Shown here: piece by piece, positions 56,977 through 64,000 of the stretch
How positions within the stretch are numbered: the first letter of the stretch is position 1
Layout of the letters: each line of letters opens with the position of its first letter
Assembly (NCBI GenBank): GCA_037042915.1
Contig: CM073202.1
Location: forward strand, 2,790,001-2,854,000
DNA: 64,000 nucleotides
Source of the DNA: Auricularia sp. M13
Lineage: Eukaryota; Basidiomycota; Agaricomycetes; Auriculariales; Auriculariaceae
Direction: 5' to 3'
The notes under the pieces: model-generated
Seen by the model: the letters and a program-made list of their open reading frames with translations, nothing else
What the model was told of the DNA's origin: nothing
Database searches by the model: none
Position numbers and translations under genes: made by a program

Positions 56977-59067
56977 ATACAAAACAGGAAAGGTCGCGCA
57001 AACCTCTCTGGAAGAAAGAGGGTTGGGAAAATGGGGCGCTCGAGTGTCCAGCGATGCATTTCAGGAGGTTGACTTCTATTGTCCAGTTTCGGACGCGATT
57101 GTTCTTTGCGTTCTTTGTACTTTGTACGTTGATCACGGCGGAGGCGGCGGCGGAGACAGCCTCAGGAAGAGCTTCCAGCACATGAACAGGGCCCCCAGAA
57201 ACGCCATGTGAGGAGCACTGCGTTGGAATGCTGCGTTGTTCTGGCCAGCACGCTATTTATGCAGTCGGGTGCCACGCTACCGTATCGACGGAGATATTAG
57301 GTGCATTGACTTGTTTAGCATGAGTAGGAAGACCGTGTTTCATGACCTACTGGAGAATAATTCCTGCTACCTTGGTAGTAGGTCTTAGCGTTCGATGCCG
57401 GATTCCGCAATAGAAAATTGTTTGATACGAAACGTTCCTCCTGCTGCACAATCTCCTTTTATGGGAACATTCCGCGGAAAGCAAGCCTTTTATGGTTGTT
57501 ATCCGCGGAAGAGCTCGGTTCTTCGGTCCGATACAGCGCCTGCGGCTGCAGTACAGGTTGGACTTAACCAGACTTCGGCGTTGACCATCGCCGCCGTGCT
57601 TTGGAGACAGCTGTGATACCCCAACTGTTCCAGCATTACTGGCATTACGCCCGGCACTGGTTCACGCATCAAAGACGTGTAAGCTGAAAGCGGTGCTATC
57701 CCAAATGCCAAGCCAGGCCAGGCCGTGACTTGGTCCTGGACTGCGACCTCGACTGTCGCTTCTGCCGCTCATTCGGTGCTAAGTTAATCCCCACTGTTCT
57801 TGAACCACTTTCTGTCCACCAACAGACCGCTCTGTCCTACAAACTCGCTTCAGAAGCGCTGCTCCTGCTTTCGGTGTGGCTGGCGATCTCTTGGCCATTA
57901 CAGTACTCCCGGCATGCGGCGCATCCTCTGCGCCGCCATTCCCTACGATCGCGCATCGTCGTCGCCAGCATGTGACTTCTCTGGCAGGCAGGGCCCTCTG
58001 CGTCTTTCCGGCGCTCTGCCTCGTGTGTTGTTCTTGCGCGAGCTGACAATCTAGTCAGAGGGCTCCAAAGGTCGCGCCGACCGTCCTCCGCACAAGCTGC
58101 GACGCAATCCTGTTTTTCATCGTGCATCGGTCTATTACATTGCTTCCCGGAAAACAAGTGCTGACGAGCAGGTTGCCAAACACAGGCCAGCCGATGGTTA
58201 CGGTCTTCGCCCTTGGATGTGTCCCGATCTCGGACAGAGATCTATTCCATGATGCACTGCCAGGAGGCCTTCAACTTGCCGCGCTCCTGGTCCAAGCCTT
58301 GGGTGCGCCGGTCGTTATTGCGCGCTATTGGCGACCTTGTCCGCAGCAACTTGCTCTCAAAAGGCTGCCTTGGCTGCCAATACACGCTGCATATGGTGTG
58401 TATAAGCGCAGTGCAGCAAGATAGACATATGACGGGCCGATCTGGACAAAAGCATTTTTCTTTTTCTTATGCAGCGTTCCTGCTGGCATTCCCGCGTCAC
58501 ATCTGCCCCGAGCGCAGGAATATCTGCGGGAATCACGCTAAAAACCTCCGTGATACGTCCTAGAAATTCGTTCCTGCAGGAAATCACGCAGGAATCACGC
58601 CTGTCGTCGCGCAAAATGCGCAGGAACGCGCAGGAATGCGCAGGAACGCGCAGCCGCCATTCCTGCGCCCATTCCTGCACATGTTCCCGCACGTCGTCCT
58701 GTGCACTGCCTTCTCATCACTCCACCTAAAATGGAAAATCCGACACATCCAAACTAAATGAAAAATCGTTCCTGCATCGCATTCCTGCACATCTTCCTGC
58801 ACACGATTTACATTTAAACAGAACACTCCTTATCTCTTCCGGACCGTGAGTTCCGCCGGCATCTCAATTGAAGGATTGCTCCGACTTCACGGCATCCATC
58901 ACTGCATCACCATCATCTGACTTGGCCTCTCGTTCGCACCTCGCGCTCGCCCAGCGTCCCTTTATCAGTGATGACACCTCATATTCTCTCGTCATTCCCC
59001 TCTCCCCCCCGATTCCCCATTCGCTGTCCTTCCATTCCGTATCCGACGACGCCCAACCCTTACACCA
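56977..59067. other. Gene-poor stretch with a motif-repeat cluster
   Basis: 2.1 kb upstream of the interrupted F-box gene and of the cysteine-rich gene. No supported coding region; the notable content is the GCAGGAA repeat cluster listed separately. Confidence 0.45.
58470..58810. repeat. Cluster of GCAGGAA/TTCCTGC words in both orientations
   Basis: Over about 340 bp the word GCAGGAA (or TTCCTGC) recurs many times, often as GCGCAGGAACGCGCAGGAAT-like strings and ATTCCTGCAC, in both orientations. This resembles the subterminal motif zones of the TIR element at 22.7-23.8 kb, but with a different word. No terminal inverted repeats or transposase were identified. Confidence 0.6.
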
Positions 59068-62000
59068 ATGTCCCGCGCATGCGGCTTCTGCCCGTGCCAG
59101 GAATACTGGTACGGAGGGGATCCCGTCGACCCCTCCTCCCCGAATCAGGTACGTTTACCTCATCACGCGCACGCGCGCCACGGTCCCACCATTTCTTCCC
59201 CGCTCAATTCCACATCCCAGCGTCCTCTCGGACCGACGCCCTTCAGCCTCTGCCTCCATTGTCGCCATTCTCTTATCGAGCACGGACCCATCCCTCCACG
59301 CCACCACTGCGCTCAACCTGGGTGTGACTGCCAACTATTCGTTCTTGTACGTATGCACCCCGCGCGCCGCATGTCTCGCGGCACGTCTCACTTCCTTCTC
59401 GCAGGCCAGTAGACTCCACCGCGTATTCCTATGTGTATGCCGCTGCGGTCATTCATTTGCTTCTCACCGAGACCGAGAGTGTGTTTTTCCTTCGCCCCCC
59501 GCGCTCCTACACCCTCTTACCTCGCATCCCTAGAACGCCTCATCCTGCCGTCATTCCTCCTACCACCGGCGTTTCTTCTACTGCGACCCCGTCCGTACAT
59601 AATCATCCGACATATCACCCTCATCCACCTGCTGCGCCCCTCGTCTCCCCCCGCGTCGACCTCCGCACCGGCTGCCCCTCCCTACCAGTCTCTTGTGGCT
59701 GCTCCGTCGCCCCCACGGTCCCGCGTAGAGCCTTTCTCCTCCACTCTTCCCAGCACTCGCGTCGTCAATGAGCAACGCCTTCGCAGTGCCGCCAGACACC
59801 GGGACACTTCATCTGGCGTCGTACCCCGCGGTACCATCGGCTCTCGCGTTCCCCCACCCCAGCCCGTACACGCACTCCCCCATCACGCGCACCAGTACCG
59901 TCGTCATCGTCTCAATCATCCGCTACACGCGCTACCTCTGCCCCATACCCCGACGCTGACTCTGAGCCTCGTCGTCGCGGTCGCCCGGCAGGCACTTCCA
60001 AGGGCTTCTCGACCAGCATCATAATCTTTCCGCTTGATGTACGTCCCTTCTCCCCTTAGTCTGCTCACCTTTGCTTACTGAAAACTCACACTGTCACGTG
60101 TTCTCAGCCGACGGTCCCTTTCCGACCGCCTCCGCCGTTTCCCTCGCTTGAAGCGCTACAATTGACGGACAGCTTCAACCATCTTACCTTTGACCCTCAC
60201 CTCTACCCCACATTTCTTAACCGCATGCAGCGTCTTCATCTCGTCGCCCAACTTTCTTTATCTCCTTCGCAGACGGAACCTCCCACGCTCTATCAGTCTA
60301 TCTTCTCCGCTGTTAGCGCTCATCTCGAGCTCCACGGCTTTGCCCTCCACCCTCCAGAGGCTCGGCTCCCCCGTCCCGATGTGCCGTCCTTCCGCCTGCT
60401 CGTGCCTCGCAAATTCAAGGGCCAGTCCCGCACGCCTACGTCCAACGAGTCTTCGATCGACCGACAGTCCGCTCTGCATTTTGCACACAACGACGTATCA
60501 CCCGATGCATTTTCTCTGTCTCACATCACACGTCAGACTGCCAGTGTCGCCCAGACCAAGCACGTTTACGTCTGTGAGTTTGCCGTTATTTTGAAAATTT
60601 CGACAATGCTCATCTTTCCTGAATGTTTGTCGTCAGGCCCGGCACAAGCGGGCTGGTTTCTTCGCGGGCCTGTTCACGGTGGGTCGCTGACCAGTCCCAC
60701 TGACCTCGGCATATACTTGCCGACTTTGGATCATTACTGCTTCACTATTCGCGCGGTCGACTACTATGGCAGCCCTTCATCCCCGGAGCCCGGCATTGTC
60801 AACGGTCGTTGTAATCTGATCTGTACTCCCCTATCGGCCTCCACCGCCGGCGCAGAAGGCGGCTCTCGTCAACACGTACGTCTATTCCTTCACATCTCCG
60901 TCGTCGTAGTCGTTCATCATCTTACAATTATTAGTCTCCCATGAATCTGGACGCCGATTTTGACGCGGATGGCCCAGCTCTTCCAGATGAAATGTTATTA
61001 TTCGACCCTACGTTGCAACCACGTCCTTCTACTCCCCCCCCTCCCCCCACGCGTCTATCGTTCGACCCCCTGCGTCGCAATTTGACGTCCTTCCCGACCA
61101 ACTTCCGAATACCCTCTCTACCCCCTCTCGCGCCGCTGCTTCTAGTTCTCCTTCCACCCAGCGTCCGCCTCGCCCCCCTTCTATTCCCGCATCCCCGACC
61201 CTGCAAACTACTCCAGGTGACCGTTTTCTGCGACAGCTGGCTGCTCACGCCGAGGTGCGTAGTACTCAGGCTCGTCGCTCTGACTCCGCCTTTCTTACCC
61301 CGTCCCCGTGCTTGCTTAGCGGCCCGCCGCATCCACTCCCAATCTACTGCTCGATCTTTCGCCTACGCCGCCCCGTTCCGCACCGCCTGACGCTATCTCC
61401 GTGCATGGGTCCGACAGCGACCGTGACTCCGAGTCTGGCAGCGAAAATCATGACGAACAAGAGCCCCGGCTTGCAGCCACAACATATGCCGACTGGAATG
61501 TTTACCATCGCGCTCTGATCAAGCGCCTCGAAATCGCCAGGAGCGCCATCACTATCCCCAGCGACCACCGCGCACAGCTCGTGTACAACGTCGCGGCGAT
61601 GATCCCGGCGTAGGTGCTGTTATGGCTTTCTTGCTCCGGTTGCTTTCCAGTCCCATTCGCCCCTCCGACTCCTATTTTGACCTGCGCATTCAAGACGCAT
61701 ACAAGACCAAGACCTCGGCCATAACCTGCAAGAACATGAACATCAAGAATCTGCTTTGTGCCGAGGGCAATATTTTCCGTATGTACGTATCCGATGTCCC
61801 CGCCAGCCCAGAACCGCGATACCTTTTCAAACGCTCACACTGATCTGTTCGATTTCTTTAAATAGTCGTCGCGGCGTTGGACCTGGCCCTGAGCGCACCG
61901 TCATCACCGAGTGTCTTCAGTCCTTCGTCTCGCGTGAAGAACTCTGGCGCAGGCGCGGCAACTACTACACACCACTCAAAAATCCCTTCATCGATCCCAC

Positions 62001-63343
62001 AGACAGCGAGAAAAACGCACTCCGCGCTTGCGGTCTTGCGGCTGCGTGGTCTCTCATGCGTCTTGGCTACATTCCCTTCATCGACCCTGTTTTTCTTTTC
62101 CTCGTCCTATGCCAGCGCCTTCTTCGTCTAGACCTCAGGGACCCCACTCTTCTTGCTCACCTCGTCGACATTCCCTTCCTCGATCTTGCCGCTCGCGATG
62201 TATCGCCCGTCCTCAAACTTTGGCCGGACGACTGTTCCGAACCGATCCCTCCCCGCTCTGCTTCCTCCCACGCGCACATCCTGCATGACCGTCTACTAGA
62301 TTTAAGCTGGAATCCTGTGAGCATATCCTTGCCTTACTCCATTCCTCTTCTTCCCACCTTCGCCCCTCACGCTTATGTCTCCCTTCTCTCCCAGACTGCA
62401 CGACGCTCTCCTCCTCAACACAAGGCGATCGGTCATGCTCTCTTCACCTCAGCGTTGTTCGGGGTCAACCTCTCTCGTCATTCAGATCCACCCGAATGGG
62501 ACGCGTTTTTCGATGGCTTCGACCTCGACATTTCCTTCCAGACGCCGCAGTCTGACGCTCACAGGCTGTCGCGTGTACGTACTTTATCTCATCCACTGTC
62601 TGTCCCTTTTCCCGTCTCATTCATGCCACCGTCTTCGTTCCCGCAGATCATTTTCCGGTTCCAGGGGCTTCTTCTCCGTCCGCTACAGTTACTGCTCTCA
62701 AGCACCTCGTCATCGGCATATGCTGTCCTCCACCGACCGCCGCGACGTTATTCGCGGCTACGTCTCAACAATCCGACCAAAACCAGTCACCGCTCGGTCG
62801 CTCAGCATGTCATGTTGTTGCTCGAAAACTACCTCAGAGGCCAAGGCCATCCTCCGCGGCGATTCAACTTCTCGGTCTCTCTTCAAACTCGTACTCTCTG
62901 CGCCGCGACTTTCGTACTCTGATGTTCGTCTCCGCTGCATGCGGCGGACCGTTTTGCCGCCCGCGTCGCCTTGCGCGACGACTACTATATAGAGGTGGGT
63001 GCTCCTTATCTTCGCTGAACCTATTTCACTGTCTGACCCAACCCACCATCTCATACTAGATATTATTTTCCTCATCCTCTCCGCTCCCCAATCCTCGTCG
63101 TCTCTCGCCGATGACGTGCAGCCTTTCAAGTTCGCCACCTGTTCGCGCTCTGTCAACGTCACCATCAACGACGCTTTCACCACCATGGTTTCCGAATCCG
63201 TCGCCCTCCTGCAACCATCCGCGTCAGCTATGAGAAAACAGCCCGTTGATACCCCGTTCGATCTGTTTCTTCACTCCCAGCTCGTCTCTTCAGCACAGTC
63301 CGACACTTTCTCTTCTGAATCCACCCTTTATTCCACTCTTTAA
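59068..63343 (+). CDS. Multi-exon protein: Cys-rich N-terminus, AT-hook, HECT-like C-terminus (model approximate)
   Basis: First exons are clear: 59068-59148 (MSRACGFCPCQEYWYGGD), 59221-59346 (PFSLCLHCRHSLIEHGPI, then HHCAQPGCDCQLF) and from 59405 (CVCRCGHSFASHRDREC). They are dense in Cys and His, as in a zinc-binding module. Later exons include an AT-hook-like RRRGRPAGTSK, then FDPHLYPTFLNRMQRLHLV, an acidic DSDRDSESGSENHDEQE, and TYADWNVYHRALIKRLEI. The C-terminal part reads GVGPGPERTVITECLQSFVS, RRRGNYYTPLKNPFIDPTD, LAAAWSLMRLGYIPFIDPVF and finally DDVQPFKFATCSRSVNVTIN. The order and spacing recall a HECT ubiquitin-ligase domain, with the last Cys as candidate catalytic residue. That assignment is by eye and uncertain, and several introns between 59.46 and 63.1 kb are not resolved. 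Confidence 0.42.
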
Positions 63344-64000
63344 CTTATTGATCTCCTTTCGCCCCATCCTCCGCTCACTCATACGCGCGCTCGAGTCAGT
63401 CAGTCGTATATTTCTGTCTCTGAATGCCCTTCACATCTTCGTTCTAATTAGTGCTAATAACATATCTTTGCGCTGCAGTTCACGCCTCGCTATATACAGC
63501 CGGACGGTCCTTGCCCGTTCAGACGCCTCTTCAGTTCCGTTCGCAGTTTCGTCCCAGCGGGTCCCGCTCCTTGACTCTGCATCGAACAACCGGTCGTCCC
63601 TCCGGGATGCACTCGCCGTCGAGCTCCATCAGACATTTCGCGCGCGCCACCATGTCCTTGCTCGTCGTTCCCGTCCTCTCCTCTGCCCTTTCCATACTCG
63701 CCTTCGCCGCCTGGAATCTTTTATCCAGCGCCACTGCCCGAGTCACGTACTCGTGCACGTCGCCGCCTCCTAACATCCTATCTCGCGCAAAACCGCATCG
63801 CAGCAGATGCATGAAGATCGTCTGCGGATCTTCCGTGCCTTCGTATCGCCGTGGCCTGCTGTATTCCACCCCATCCGGTAGACGAACGTTCACCTGCCCA
63901 CTTCCCCACTCCACCGCTCTCCTGAAAAGGTCCGTCCAGTTGGCGCTGACGCTGCGTCCTGGTTCGTTTGCCTTCTTCCTCCTCTCGCGCTCCCTTTTCG
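63344..64000. other. Right edge of the window, no firm gene
   Basis: A minus-strand open frame at 63531-63914 (RPRRYEGTEDPQTIFMHLLR) looks protein-like but could not be linked to splice partners or to a family inside the window. It may be part of a gene beyond the edge. Confidence 0.3.

Noticed and set aside
63531-63914. 127-codon minus-strand open frame at the right edge
   Set aside because: Protein-like but without family or splice support inside the window, and it overlaps the 3' side of a plus-strand gene; left uncalled.

Overview
The window is nuclear DNA of a filamentous fungus, almost certainly a mushroom-forming basidiomycete (Agaricomycetes). The evidence is short introns (about 45-70 bp) at very high density (13 exons in one P450 gene), tiny exons of 10-14 nt, frequent GTGCGT and GTACGT donors with CTGAC-type branch points, and gene families usual in such fungi: GH81 glucanase, single-domain DM9 protein, divergent F-box proteins, alpha-arrestin. 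Genes lie on both strands without operons. Gene models come from reading splice signals by eye and checking frame closure across exons. No tRNA, rRNA, CRISPR array or viral gene was recognised.

Layout. 0-10 kb: an alpha-arrestin cut by the window edge, diverging from a cytochrome P450; a short-chain dehydrogenase; a proline-rich orphan. 11-17 kb: a diverged tandem duplication of about 0.5 kb, then a secreted GH81 endo-1,3-beta-glucanase with a long C-terminal beta-trefoil (fascin-like) region. 19.5-22.3 kb: two convergent F-box genes. 22.7-26.2 kb: a 1.15 kb element with 24-bp terminal inverted repeats, then a protein phosphatase methylesterase (PPME1) gene that has a near-perfect 289-bp palindrome in one intron and an apparent 2-nt frameshift in the next exon. 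27-31 kb: a large TBC-domain Rab GTPase-activating protein. 31-34.2 kb: a berberine-bridge-type FAD oxidase and a decayed copy of its 3' end. 35.6-47.9 kb: a DM9-domain protein, the mitochondrial assembly factor COA6, a TPR protein, a formamidase and an AAAP amino-acid transporter. 48.1-57 kb: an F-box gene split by a 7 kb LINE-type retrotransposon. 59-63.4 kb: a multi-exon gene with a cysteine-rich N-terminus, an AT-hook and a HECT-like C-terminal region.

Most genes are independent housekeeping or secreted-enzyme loci. The common thread is recent and older transposable-element activity: the LINE has every catalytic motif I looked for and sits antisense in an F-box gene; a foldback element sits in a PPME1 intron; a TIR element and two motif-repeat clusters occupy gene-poor stretches. 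The points most worth following are the intact single-ORF LINE and its host gene, the PPME1 frameshift, and the cysteine-rich HECT-like gene.
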